Origin: CAVUQH01 sp963774445
GTDB lineage: Bacteria > Myxococcota_A > Polyangia > Haliangiales > Haliangiaceae
Assembly (NCBI GenBank): GCA_963774445.1
Contig: CAVZFC010000019.1
Location: 1,922,001 to 1,986,000 of the forward strand
Reading direction: 5' to 3'
Length of the DNA: 64,000 nucleotides
The position numbers were made by a program, and so were the translations under genes. This document shows positions 14,994-23,329 of the stretch, piece by piece (position 1 is the first letter of the stretch; every line of letters begins with the position of its first letter). The notes beneath the pieces were generated by a model, which was not told where the DNA came from, made no database searches, and saw only the letters and a program-made list of their open reading frames with translations.

Positions 14994-15637
14994 CGATGAC
15001 ACGTCGAGCAGTTGATCGGCGGATTGATCCCGGTGGCCTTGCGGAGCTCGCTGCCCGATGGCCGATTGGGCTGATCGAAGTACCCCATCTCGGTCACCCG
15101 GTCGGGCGGGCGCAGGTTGGGGTCGGGGTTGTTGTGACAGTTCAAGCACCACTCCATGGTCAGCGGCTTGGCCTGGTAGACCTTTTCCATGTGGTCGATG
15201 CGGCCGTGGCACGACTCGCAACCGACGCCGCGGGTCACGTGGGCGCTGTGGTTGAAGTAGACGTAGTCGGGCAGGTCGTGGACCTTGGTCCACTTGACCG
15301 GCGTGCCCTTGTTGTACGCCTCACGAATTGGCGCCAGCTTTTCGCTGTCGGCGCGGATTCCGAAGTGGCAGTTCATGCAGGTCGCGGCCGGGGGCACGGC
15401 GGCAAACGCCGCTTTCTCGACCGTGTTGTGGCAATAACGGCAGTCCAACCCCAGCTGGCCGACGTGCAGCGCGTGGCTGTACGGCACCGGCTGGTCCGGC
15501 TGGTAGCCCTCGCGGATCGCCTGCGGCGTCACGCCGTAGGCGACCAGCGCCACGATGTAGATCGGCGCGCCCAGGGCGAGCAGCGTGACCCACTTCTTGA
15601 ACCTGTCTGTCCACTCGGGGAATAGGAATCGCGGCAT
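14990..15637 (-). CDS. actA: Alternative complex III pentaheme cytochrome c subunit ActA
   Basis: First gene of the respiratory operon. The 215-residue protein has one N-terminal membrane helix (about residues 14-35) and five c-type heme motifs: CRYCH, CMNCH, CESCH, CLNCH and CSTCH, the last at the extreme C-terminus. Five hemes and the short N-terminal anchor are characteristic of ActA. The start at 15637 (MPRFLFPEW) is chosen because the family begins this way; the extension upstream is Arg-rich and unlike it. No strong Shine-Dalgarno is visible. The stop overlaps the actB start by ATGA. Confidence 0.94.
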
Positions 15638-16037
15638 CGCTTGTTTCCGTGCGTGTCGCCGGCGGCCGATTCGGCTGGCATAGCCCGAGGGCCACCGGGG
15701 GTTTGCGGCCCGAACGTTTAACTCGATCGCGCGGCGGCATGGCAAGTCCCTGCTCGGCGAATCGCGCCGCGCGATCTCCGGTCGAACCGTGGGATTGCGA
15801 TGCCGGGCGCCGCCCTCGCGGTGCGGGCGCCGGGCGCGAACCGGCTTCGCCGAGGCGGCTACACCTGCGAATCAGCGGGCTTGGCGGGCGCTTCTGCGAC
15901 AATCCGCCGCGGCGCGGGCGCGTGTGCCGCGCGCACCCACCCCAGCTCGCCCGGGCGGGCGCTGGAGATCTCGTGCGACAATTTGCCGCGCCCGATCGCG
16001 CGGGAGTGGTCGGACCGTCAGCCGGTCGCCGCCAGCC
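15638..16037. other. Intergenic region upstream of the act-cox operon
   Basis: These 400 bp separate actA from the next minus-strand gene. The six-frame translations are Arg/Pro/Gly-rich and show no domain, so I see no gene. The promoter of the 11-gene respiratory operon should lie here. A possible extended hexamer TATGCC on the minus strand at about 15678-15683 is weak, and no convincing -35 or terminator stands out. Confidence 0.5.
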
Positions 16038-16835
16038 CTACAGGCGCAGAGCGACGCGGCCGATCAGGCTGCGCTCGTCGAAGCTGTGCGCGTTGCCCGC
16101 CGGGTTGGCGAGCAGGAACTCGACGCCGAAGTCGAGGCGGTTGTTGGCCGCCAGCGTCGCCCCCAAGCCGATTGGCACCCGGAAATCGTTGCCGAATCCG
16201 CTGAGCGGGCCGTTCATGCCGGAGCGCAGGAACAGCGCCGTCTGCGGCTGCACCTGGTAGGTCAGGACGACCGGCACGTCGAGCTGCTCCTTCTGCGCGT
16301 TGTCGCCGACGTTGTCGGCCGTGCGCCCGGCGATGCCGACGTACAGGAGCGGGTCGACGTTGACCTGCACCTTGCCGGCCGACAGCTGGAACAGCAGGCC
16401 GAGGTCGAGCCCGGCGACCAGGTTGTCGAACGACGGCAGGCGGATGCCGCCCAGCGCCGCCACCTGGAAGCTGCCCTTGTTGGCGAAGCCGTACAGCGCG
16501 TCCAGCCCGATGTCGTTGTAGGCCTTGGCGCAGCGGTCGCCGGCGATGCAGATGCCGGTGTCGCGGTGGACGATGCCGACGTTGAGCATGCGGGCCACGC
16601 CGACGAAGAGGCTGGGCGCCAGCGAGATCGGATCGCCGGCGCTGTTCTTGTCGAGGCCGACCCGGATCGTATCGCCGCGCAGCTCCAGCATTCCGGAGGG
16701 AATCAGGATCGGACGGTCGACTACGGCCAGCGGCCAGGTGTCTTTGTTGTACTCCTCGCTGTCGGCGGCGGCGGGACGAGCGAGGGCGCTGGCGGTGAGC
16801 GCGGTGGTGGCCAGGAGCAGCGCGATCTTCTTCAT
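16038..16835 (-). CDS. Secreted outer-membrane beta-barrel-like protein
   Basis: The 265-residue protein starts with a clear signal peptide (MKKIALLLATTALTASALA, cleavage near RPAAA) and then shows alternating hydrophobic/polar strands rich in Gly, Leu, Val and aromatic residues, ending in the strand LIGRVALRL, a typical outer-membrane barrel C-terminus (last residue hydrophobic). Four Cys occur close together (about residues 99-108). It is probably a small porin-like or OmpW/OprF-class barrel, but no family could be named. An AAGGGGG tract 7 nt before the ATG is a good ribosome binding site. It follows the protease gene after 36 bp on the same strand. Confidence 0.75.
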   Translation of the reverse strand: MKKIALLLATTALTASALARPAAADSEEYNKDTWPLAVVDRPILIPSGMLELRGDTIRVGLDKNSAGDPISLAPSLFVGVARMLNVGIVHRDTGICIAGDRCAKAYNDIGLDALYGFANKGSFQVAALGGIRLPSFDNLVAGLDLGLLFQLSAGKVQVNVDPLLYVGIAGRTADNVGDNAQKEQLDVPVVLTYQVQPQTALFLRSGMNGPLSGFGNDFRVPIGLGATLAANNRLDFGVEFLLANPAGNAHSFDERSLIGRVALRL

Positions 16836-16871
16836 GGTTGGACCCCCTTCGGATCGGCGACCGCGATCATC

Positions 16872-18222
16872 TCACCCACGGCGGCGCAGCGCCAGGAGTG
16901 CGAGGGCCGCAAGGGCCAGTAGCGCCCGCGGTGCCCGGCCACCGCTGCTGCACCCGCCGCCCGGGGTTTTCTCCGCGTGACAGTAGTAATTGGACCCGTC
17001 GAGGCTCGAGCAGGCGAAGCCGTCGCCACAGCCCTGACCGATCGACAGATCACACGGGGTCACGCAGGTGCCCTCTTCGCAGACGTAGGAGCCGCAGTCG
17101 GTGGCGGTCTGGCAGTGGTCGCCGACAACTCCCGCGGGCGGGTCGTCGAAGTAGCAGACGTTGCCCAGCGCCGGGCGGTCCTGGCAGCTCATGCCCGGCG
17201 GGCAGTCGTCGGCCGACGGGTCGCACGGCTGGCTGCAGAAGTGAGTGCCCGGATCGTCCTGCCAGGAGATGCACAGTCCGCTCACGCACTGGCTGTCGGC
17301 CTGGCACAGCTCGCCCAGCTGCGACGTCGGGCAGTCCGGGTCGGGCAGCGGGCAGTCGGCGGTGCAGCTGCCGTCGTGACCGCACGGCGTACAGTCGGGA
17401 TCGTCGGTGCAGCCGATCGGCGCGCAGGTGCCGTCGGCGCCGCAGGCCGGGTCGTTGGCGTCGATGTACGGGCGCAGGAACGAGTTGAACGTACAGGGCG
17501 ACGCGGGTGTCGCCGTTGCTCGGCGGGATGCAGATGGTGCCGCCGTTGTCGAAGCCGAACGAGTGCACGCCGGCCAGCCGCTCTTCGCCGTCGATGGTGA
17601 TCAGCGACGTACCGCCGGAGTCGCCGTTGCAGGTGGTCAGGTTGTCGTCGCCAGCGAGGAAGTAGTCGTAGCCGTCGGGCACGACGTTGAGCGTGGTGGT
17701 GCCGGTGCGCTTCTTGCCGTCGATGACCGGCGGCGGGCCGCGGTCCGAGATGCCAAAGCCGATGCGCCGGATCGGCTCGCCGATGTGATCGGGCAGGGCG
17801 TCGGTGTTGAGCGGGATGGGCAGGAACGGATCCTGCGGGAAGTTGAGCAGCACCACGCCGATGTCGTGGCCGTCGGCCAGGCTGCCGGTCCAGTCGGGCT
17901 GCGCCATCGCCGCGCGCACGCCGACCTTGCGTCCGTCGGAGCTGGTGTCGCTGCCGAAGAAGACGATGACGCCCGGGTCGCCGGCCAGCATGTCGACGCA
18001 GTGGGCTGCGGTGACGACCACGCTGGGCGAGACCAGCGTGCCGGTGCAGAACGGGCCGGTGCCGCGGGTCAGCGCGACCGCGGCCTCGTCGCCTGTGTCG
18101 ACCTGGCCGCCGATCAGCGGCTGGGCGGCGGCGCCGGGCCGGACCGGATCGTCCATCTGGCAGCCGGGCGTGCCCGTGGCGGCGGCCAGGGCGAGAGCGA
18201 GAGCGGGCAGGAGGCGGGTCAT
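16872..18222 (-). CDS. Secreted trypsin-like serine protease with Cys-rich repeats and MYXO-CTERM tail (one frame break)
   Basis: The S1-type protease domain (about residues 35-250) has all three catalytic residues: His in VVTAAHC, Asp in GHDIGVVLL and Ser in CNGDSGGTS. After it come Cys-rich modules (CGADGTC, DPDCP, GELCQADSQCVSGLC and so on) and a C-terminal MYXO-CTERM-like tail: GGGCSSGG, a hydrophobic helix and a final Arg cluster. A signal peptide (about 20 residues ending near TGTPGCQ) precedes the domain. The frame breaks at 17488-17489, where the coding strand reads TACGTTCAACTCG; removing one base gives YVNSFLRPYIDAND and joins the two parts into 449 residues. I annotate it as one gene with a probable sequencing insertion. 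The ATG overlaps the stop of the upstream hydrolase gene (ATGA). It is probably displayed on the cell surface. Confidence 0.82.
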
Positions 18223-19109
18223 GTCGCGGAGATGAAATCGAGCACGACCCGTGCCAGCTCCGGGCCGCGGTCCTCCTGCAGGAAGTGGCCGCCCCCCTCG
18301 ATGGTGGTGTGCGCCTGCCCGCGAGCGCCGGGGATGGCCGCCTGGAGCAGCTTGTCGGCCCCGCGCGTGATCGGGTCCTCGTCGCTGAACGCGGTCAGGA
18401 ACGGCTTGTCGAATTTGAGCAGCGCGGCCCAGGCCTGCTGGTTTTCCGCGGCTCCGGGCGCGTCCGGATCGGCCGGCACCAACGCGGGAAAGACCCGGGC
18501 GCCGGCCTTGTACGACTCGTCGGGGAACGGCGCGTCATAGGCGGCCACGACCTCGGGCGGCAGCCCGGTGGCGCAGCCCCCGGCGACGATGCGCCCGACG
18601 TCGAACACCGGGATCGACTGGGACAGCTCGCGCCACTTGAAGAACGCCTCCCCCAGGGGCTCGCGCCCGGTCGGCAGGAAGGTGTTGGCCGCGACCACCC
18701 GGGCGAAGCGGTCCGGGTGCATCGCCACCAGGCGCAGGCCGATGAGGCCGCCCCAGTCCTGGCAGACCAGAGTGATGTCGGTCAGCTCCAGCTCGAGCAG
18801 GAAACGCTCGACCCACTCGGTATGGCGCGCGTAGGTGTAGTCGTCCTTCGCCGCCGGCTTGTCCGAGCGGCCGAAGCCGATCAGATCCGGCGCCATCGCC
18901 CGATGACCGGCGTCGGCAACGAGCGGAATCATCTTGCGGTACAGGTAGCTCCACGACGGCTCGCCGTGGAGCATCAGCACCGGCGCTTCATCCGGCGGCC
19001 CCTCGTCGACGAACGCCATGTTGACCCCGCCGACGTCCACGTAGTTCGCGGCAAAGGGATAGTCGGGCAGGTCGGCGAAGCGGGCATCGGGTGTGCGCAG
19101 GATCTCCAT
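18219..19109 (-). CDS. Haloalkane dehalogenase-like alpha/beta hydrolase
   Basis: The protein (296 aa) resembles DhlA-type haloalkane dehalogenases along its length, beginning with an RTPDARF-type N-terminus, followed by the oxyanion-hole HGEPSWSYLYRKM and the nucleophile elbow VCQDWGGLIG, where Asp is the nucleophile and the adjacent Trp would bind halide. A candidate catalytic acid lies in FSDEDPITRG, and the catalytic His in EGGGHFLQED. These enzymes hydrolyse carbon-halogen bonds to alcohols; the true substrate is unknown, and close relatives also include epoxide hydrolase-like proteins. The ATG at 19109 is preferred over a GTG at 19118 because it matches the family N-terminus; neither has a strong Shine-Dalgarno. 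The stop overlaps the start of the serine protease by ATGA. Confidence 0.85.
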   Translation of the reverse strand: MEILRTPDARFADLPDYPFAANYVDVGGVNMAFVDEGPPDEAPVLMLHGEPSWSYLYRKMIPLVADAGHRAMAPDLIGFGRSDKPAAKDDYTYARHTEWVERFLLELELTDITLVCQDWGGLIGLRLVAMHPDRFARVVAANTFLPTGREPLGEAFFKWRELSQSIPVFDVGRIVAGGCATGLPPEVVAAYDAPFPDESYKAGARVFPALVPADPDAPGAAENQQAWAALLKFDKPFLTAFSDEDPITRGADKLLQAAIPGARGQAHTTIEGGGHFLQEDRGPELARVVLDFISAT

Positions 19110-19127
19110 GACCTGCACATCATAAGA

Positions 19128-19973
19128 TCATTCGGTCGGCGGAATCGGATCGAAGTGCTCGAACGGGTGCTCCATCCATTCGCGCAGCGTGCGGGCCATG
19201 GTCGAGGCGTGGGCGCCGTCGAGCACGCGGTGATCGAAGGTGGCGCAGATGCGCATCACTTTCCCCGGTACCAGCCGTCCGTCCTCGACCACCGCGACGT
19301 TTTCGACCGCGCCCATGGCCACGACGATCGGCACCCGGCTGTAGGGGACCAGCGGCACGTACGCTTCGTCCAGGCCCAGCGTGCCGATGTTGGTGACCAT
19401 GGCCGAGCCGAACGCATCGCGGGGGATGCCCAGCCAGCGCAGGTTGAGGTTGAGCGTGTAGCTGAAGAAGCTGATCAGCCGCAGCAGCGGGCCGAGCATC
19501 ACGTAGGGGACGTGGCGGAAGACGCCGCGCGAATGCTCGAGCTCCTTGTCCACCCCCCTGCGAACCTTCTGCACCCGGGCCTCGAACTCGTCGACCACGG
19601 CTTCCAGGCTCTTCTGCTCCGGGTCGTGGATGGTGGTGCCGGAGAGATCGATCTCCTTGGTGACCGGATCTTCCATCACCACCTGGAAGAAGACGCCGAT
19701 CCGCTGGCGCAGGTAGATCCGGTTCCAGCGCACGATGGCGTTGGCGTCCGGCATCTTCTGGAACACCGCGGCCATCGCCTTGGCCATCATGTGGGTCAGG
19801 GTCACCCGCTTGCCGGTGGCGGCGCGGAACGCCTCGACGTAGCGAAGCGCCTCCTCCATGCGCACGCTCAGGGAGCCGTAGACGCTGGGATCGTAGGCGG
19901 TGCGCCAGGTCCCCAGCGCCATCCTGCGAAACGGCGACAGCCGCTTCTTCTTGCGCAGCTCCAGGTTGCCCAT
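19128..19973 (-). CDS. Stand-alone 2-oxoacid dehydrogenase acyltransferase (catalytic domain only)
   Basis: The 281-residue protein matches the C-terminal catalytic domain of E2 acyltransferases (BkdB/PdhC class) but has no lipoyl or peripheral-subunit-binding domain. The family active-site motif is present as FDHRVLDGAHAS (His plus DG), near residue 243, after MGAVENVAVVEDGRL. An insertion with a hydrophobic stretch (YVMLGPLLRLISFFSYTL) might contact a membrane. Without a lipoyl domain it cannot act as an ordinary complex core. Similar stand-alone proteins are annotated in actinobacteria and myxobacteria and may acylate another carrier; this is inference. It is divergent to the small gene at 19995, 21 bp away. 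Confidence 0.78.
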   Translation of the reverse strand: MGNLELRKKKRLSPFRRMALGTWRTAYDPSVYGSLSVRMEEALRYVEAFRAATGKRVTLTHMMAKAMAAVFQKMPDANAIVRWNRIYLRQRIGVFFQVVMEDPVTKEIDLSGTTIHDPEQKSLEAVVDEFEARVQKVRRGVDKELEHSRGVFRHVPYVMLGPLLRLISFFSYTLNLNLRWLGIPRDAFGSAMVTNIGTLGLDEAYVPLVPYSRVPIVVAMGAVENVAVVEDGRLVPGKVMRICATFDHRVLDGAHASTMARTLREWMEHPFEHFDPIPPTE

Positions 19974-19982
19974 CGCAGGGAC

Positions 19983-19988
19983 TATACT
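19983..19988 (+). promoter_or_regulatory. Putative -10 element TATACT of a leaderless promoter
   Basis: TATACT ends 6 nt before the ATG at 19995, and no Shine-Dalgarno is visible. The same hexamer at the same distance precedes the genes at 36118 and 38778. No convincing -35 was found. Confidence 0.5.
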
Positions 19989-19994
19989 TCGGGG

Positions 19995-20324
19995 ATGGGC
20001 GACCGACCGCGACCGGGCGACGGGGACGAGGGCGACGCGCTGGTCGCCGCGGATGCCGGTGAGGTCGAGCGCGCCAGCGAGCCGCCGGTCGTTGCCCGGC
20101 TGGTGGTCGAGATCCGCTCCGACGGCAGCCGCACCATCGCCCGCGGCGCCATGGAAGACGTCGCCACTGGGCAGAAGGTCGCCATCGAGGCGCGCGGCGA
20201 AAGCCCGCTGCAGCTGGCGCTGGCCATGGCCAAGAGCATGTTCCGCGCCCCGGCGCTGGCCCGCACGGCGGCCCGCGCGCTGCTGCCCGGGCGCCGCCGC
20301 CGCAAGAAGGGCGTCAGCGAGTGA
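19995..20324 (+). CDS. Small basic-tailed hypothetical protein
   Basis: A 109-residue protein: an acidic, Pro/Gly-rich N-terminus (about 1-30), a beta-rich core (VARLVVEIRSDGSRTIARG), then an Ala-rich helix and a strongly basic C-terminus (GRRRRKKG). No known domain was recognised. The start is fixed by the TATACT hexamer 6 nt upstream and by the divergent gene at 19973; a much longer open frame in the same phase is only antisense to neighbouring genes. Its last 11 bp overlap the end of the convergent gene 20314-20673. The core could bind nucleic acid or a partner protein, but this is not shown. Confidence 0.6.
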   Translation: MGDRPRPGDGDEGDALVAADAGEVERASEPPVVARLVVEIRSDGSRTIARGAMEDVATGQKVAIEARGESPLQLALAMAKSMFRAPALARTAARALLPGRRRRKKGVSE

Positions 20325-20673
20325 TGCTGAAGCCGGTGATGCAGCGGTACTGCCGCTGGCGGTAGGTCACCACGCGGTAGTCGAGGGTGACGCTGTATTT
20401 GGAGCGGAAGGCGGAGAAGAGCAGGGAGATGTTGATGTCGGACAACCCCTGGTTCTTGCAGTGGGCGCCGCCCCAGCGGTAGTTGGAGGTCGCCTTGTCG
20501 TAGTCGAGCCAGAGCGCGCCGTGGAACAGGCGGTAGTTCTCGGCCGACTTCTCCAGCACCTTGATCTGGGTGATGGTGCTGGTCGCGGTGGTCTCGGCGC
20601 GCGCCGACATGGGCGCGGTGACGAGCAGCGTGGCGAGCGCCGCGGCTGCGGCGGTGTATCGGAGCAGTCGCAT
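20314..20673 (-). CDS. Small secreted hypothetical protein
   Basis: A 119-residue protein with a clear signal peptide (MRLLRYTAAAAALATLLVTA, cleavage after ARA). The mature part is rich in Tyr, Arg, Asn and Ser and has two Cys (GAHCKNQG and YRCITGF) that could form a disulfide. No family was recognised. An extended -10 (TGCTAGAAT; hexamer at 20701-20706) lies 27 nt upstream of the ATG and a GGGGGGAT tract lies between, so this gene appears to have an ordinary leader and ribosome binding site, unlike several neighbours. It is convergent with the gene at 19995. Confidence 0.65.
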   Translation of the reverse strand: MRLLRYTAAAAALATLLVTAPMSARAETTATSTITQIKVLEKSAENYRLFHGALWLDYDKATSNYRWGGAHCKNQGLSDINISLLFSAFRSKYSVTLDYRVVTYRQRQYRCITGFSITR

Positions 20674-20719
20674 CGTGTGAATCCCCCCGGTCGGCCTGTG
20701 ATTCTAGCAGATGCCCCGC

Positions 20720-21686
20720 TCACGGGTCGCGGCGCGAGGTGACCAGCGAGACGGCGATTCCCCCTCCGACCACGGCCAGGACGACGCCCAGGGACGCCAG
20801 CTCGGGGGGGCGATAGATGTTGTGGAGCAGCATCTTGCCGCCGATGACCAGCAGCAGCACCGCCAGCGCCGTGCCCAGGTGGCGGAACCGCTGCACCATG
20901 TCGGCCAGCACGAAGTAGAGCGAGCGCAGGCCGAGGATGGCGAAGACGTTCGAGGTGACCACGATGAACGTAGTCTGGCTCACACCGAGCACCGCCGGGA
21001 CCGAGTCCACGGCGAAGACCAGGTCGGACACCTCGATCACCAGCAGCGCCAGCGCCAGGTAGGTGACGACCAGGCGGCCGTTCTCGCGGGCGAACATGCG
21101 GCCGCCGTGGGCGTCCGCGGTCAGCGGCAGGAAGCGGCGCAGCACCCGGACGATGCGGCTGTCCTCGGGGCCGTTGGTGCTCTCGGGCGTCGCCAGCATG
21201 CGCACGCCGGTGAAGACGAGGATGCCGCCGAAGAAGTAGAAGCTCCAGCTGAAGCGATGGACCACCCAGACGCCGGCGGTGAGCAGCAGCGCGCGGGCGA
21301 TGACCGCGCCGATGATCCCCCAGAAGAGGACCCGGTGCTGGTACTTGGCCGGGATCCCGAACCAGCCGAAGACCGCGACCATGACGAAGATGTTGTCGAT
21401 GCTCAGCGACTTCTCGAGCACGTAGGCGGTCAGGTATTTCACCACCGCCAGCGAGCCGTCGCCCATGGTCTCGCCCGGGTCGCGGTCGATGACCGCACCC
21501 ATCCAGTGGTTCTGGTAGACCAGATAGACCAACCCGCTGAAGCCGACCCCCAGCGAGATCCAGAAGACCGACCAGCCGACGGCGGCGCGCAGCGGCACCT
21601 CGCCCGGCTTGCGGTGAAAGACGAACAGGTCGAGCGAGAATCAGGGTGGCGATGCCGCTGAAGAATGCGAGCCAGAGCCATCCCAC
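20720..21686 (-). CDS. TerC-family integral membrane protein (one frame break)
   Basis: TerC/Alx-type protein with about nine helices. Seen: ITAYVLEKSLSIDN-type motif as LTAYVLEKSLSIDNIFVM, and the second acidic motif EVSDLVFAVDSVPAVL, both diagnostic of the family, whose members are linked to tellurite resistance, pH response or manganese export. The N-terminal helix (GTG start 21686, encoding GWLWLAFFSGIATLIL) is in a different phase from the rest. Removing one base near 21633 (coding strand CTCGCTCGACC) joins it to DLFVFHRKPGEV, the normal TerC continuation, giving 321 residues. I treat this as a sequencing insertion. The exact substrate cannot be told from sequence. Confidence 0.85.
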
Positions 21687-21750
21687 CCCCGAGGCTTAGC
21701 ACGCGGGTAGAGCGCCGCATTCGCGGCGACCGGGCGGGCTGGCTCGCAGG

Positions 21751-23169
21751 TCAGCGGCGGCGGCGGACGATGAAGCCGATCATGCCCAGGAACAGGCCCA
21801 GCTCGAGCCACGGCGCGCGCTGGTCCCCGCCCGTCGAGCAGCAGCCGCCGCCCTCGTTGAGCGGCCAGCAGACGCCGACCCCGGCCGACGCGGTCGCCAG
21901 GCAGTCGAAGCCCATTCCGCAGGCGTCGGCGACGTTGGGCGTGCAGGTGGTGCTGCAGCGCTTGTCCCCGCCATTGTCCGGGCACAGGTCCGAGATGCAG
22001 TCCTGATCGCGCTCGCACGGGTCGCCCAGCTCGCCGGTCGGCGGCGGCCAGGCGCAGCGGCCGTCGGTGCACTGCTGGCCGTCGAGGCAGCTGTCGGGCG
22101 AGGTGCAGGGGGCGCCGAGGAGCACGGTGATCGTGGCCGAGGACGACGCGCCGGTGTCGTTGTACGCCTTCAGCTCGAGGTCGAGGTAGCCGTCCGGGAG
22201 GTTGTCCGGGAGGGTGAACGTCGGCTGGTAGGTGGTCGGGTAGGTCGACCTCGGGTCGTCGCTGGAGATGGTGTTCTCGCGCTGGTCCCACTTGTAGCCG
22301 TTGATGATCAGCTCGACCTTGCGGATGCCGCGGGGGTCGGTGGCCTCGGGGTAGATGCCATCGTTGCGGCCCATCATCGCGCCGTCGGCCGGAAGCAGCA
22401 CCTGGACGGCGGGCGGCGCCGCGCCCGGGCCGGGGCCGAACACGGTCATCAGCTTGCGGAACGAGTTCTGCTGCGAGCCGCCGCAGATGCACGCGACCGG
22501 TCCGCCGGTGCCGCAGTTGAGCGAGTCGTCGCGGAAGTATTTGCGCGCGCAGCCGGGGATGTAGGTCATCGGATCGGCGCAGTGGAACTCGTGGTCCAGG
22601 CCGAAGGCGTGGGCGGTTTCCTGCGCGGCGGTCCAGCACATCTCCTCGACGTTGCCGCCGGTCTGGTTGGCGAAGTCGAACGAGATGACGTTGTTGATGG
22701 CGCGGCAGTCGCCGGCCAGCGGCGCGATGCCGCCGATGTTGGAATCCAGCCCGGCCTCGGCGGCGGTGCCGGCGATGATGTCCTCGTGGTGGAACACCTC
22801 GCTGCCCGGGTCGACGTCGGTGACCTGGACGTCGAACGGCGCGTACAGCTCCTTGACGCAGTCGACCACGGCGTTCCAGGTAGTGTCGTCGTAGGCGAAC
22901 TCGGACAGCGTTACCGTCTTGGTCACGATGCTCGACTTCTGCGTGCGCGCGTCGTTGCCGCCGGGCGAGATGGTGCAGCCGCCGGGGCAGCGGTTGAGGA
23001 AGATGATCCTCGAGATCTCCGTCCCCGCTTCGGCTGGCAGCTGGTCGGGCGGTATCACCACGTACGAGTCGGCTGGGCCGATCGGCTTGGTCTGCTGCGG
23101 CTCCGCGCGAGTCACGCCGGCGAAAAACAGAGGAGCGGCGAGCGCCGCGAAGAACCAGAGTCTGCGCAT
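21751..23169 (-). CDS. Secreted metalloprotease-like protein with altered zinc motif and MYXO-CTERM tail
   Basis: A 472-residue exported protein: signal peptide (MRRLWFFAALAAPLFFAGVT), a domain with eight or more Cys, and the sequence AAQETAHAFGLDHEF (about residues 180-195). This has the spacing of the metzincin zinc site HExxHxxGxxH, but the first His is Gln. A later region (about 270-360) resembles an Ig/FN3-type beta domain. It is followed by Cys-rich segments like those of the protease at 16872 and a MYXO-CTERM tail (GGGCCSTGG, helix, RRRR). It may be an active enzyme with a changed ligand or a binding protein. An extended -10 (TGCTAGGAT) lies 10 nt before the ATG at 23169; an alternative ATG at 23181 lies inside that hexamer, so 23169 is preferred. 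Confidence 0.72.
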   Translation of the reverse strand: MRRLWFFAALAAPLFFAGVTRAEPQQTKPIGPADSYVVIPPDQLPAEAGTEISRIIFLNRCPGGCTISPGGNDARTQKSSIVTKTVTLSEFAYDDTTWNAVVDCVKELYAPFDVQVTDVDPGSEVFHHEDIIAGTAAEAGLDSNIGGIAPLAGDCRAINNVISFDFANQTGGNVEEMCWTAAQETAHAFGLDHEFHCADPMTYIPGCARKYFRDDSLNCGTGGPVACICGGSQQNSFRKLMTVFGPGPGAAPPAVQVLLPADGAMMGRNDGIYPEATDPRGIRKVELIINGYKWDQRENTISSDDPRSTYPTTYQPTFTLPDNLPDGYLDLELKAYNDTGASSSATITVLLGAPCTSPDSCLDGQQCTDGRCAWPPPTGELGDPCERDQDCISDLCPDNGGDKRCSTTCTPNVADACGMGFDCLATASAGVGVCWPLNEGGGCCSTGGDQRAPWLELGLFLGMIGFIVRRRR

Positions 23170-23179
23170 GATCCGGGGC

Positions 23180-23185
23180 ATCCTA
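23180..23185 (-). promoter_or_regulatory. Putative extended -10 (TGC-TAGGAT)
   Basis: The minus strand reads TGCTAGGAT; the hexamer ends 10 nt before the ATG at 23169. It predicts a transcript starting at or within a few bases of the start codon. Confidence 0.45.
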
Positions 23186-23329
23186 GCACGCGTGAATGGG
23201 AATCGACTGTGACCACCTGGGCGGCCGATGGCCACCTGAAGGGCCGGGAACAGGACGTTTAGCACGGCTTTGCCCCGCCCGCTGTGATCTACCGTTAGCG
23301 AGGGGCCGGCGAAACGCGATGCGAACGTC

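Noticed and set aside
18285..20324. A 679-codon plus-strand frame
   Set aside because: All but the last 109 codons are antisense to two clear minus-strand genes. Only the 19995 start has a promoter-like hexamer.
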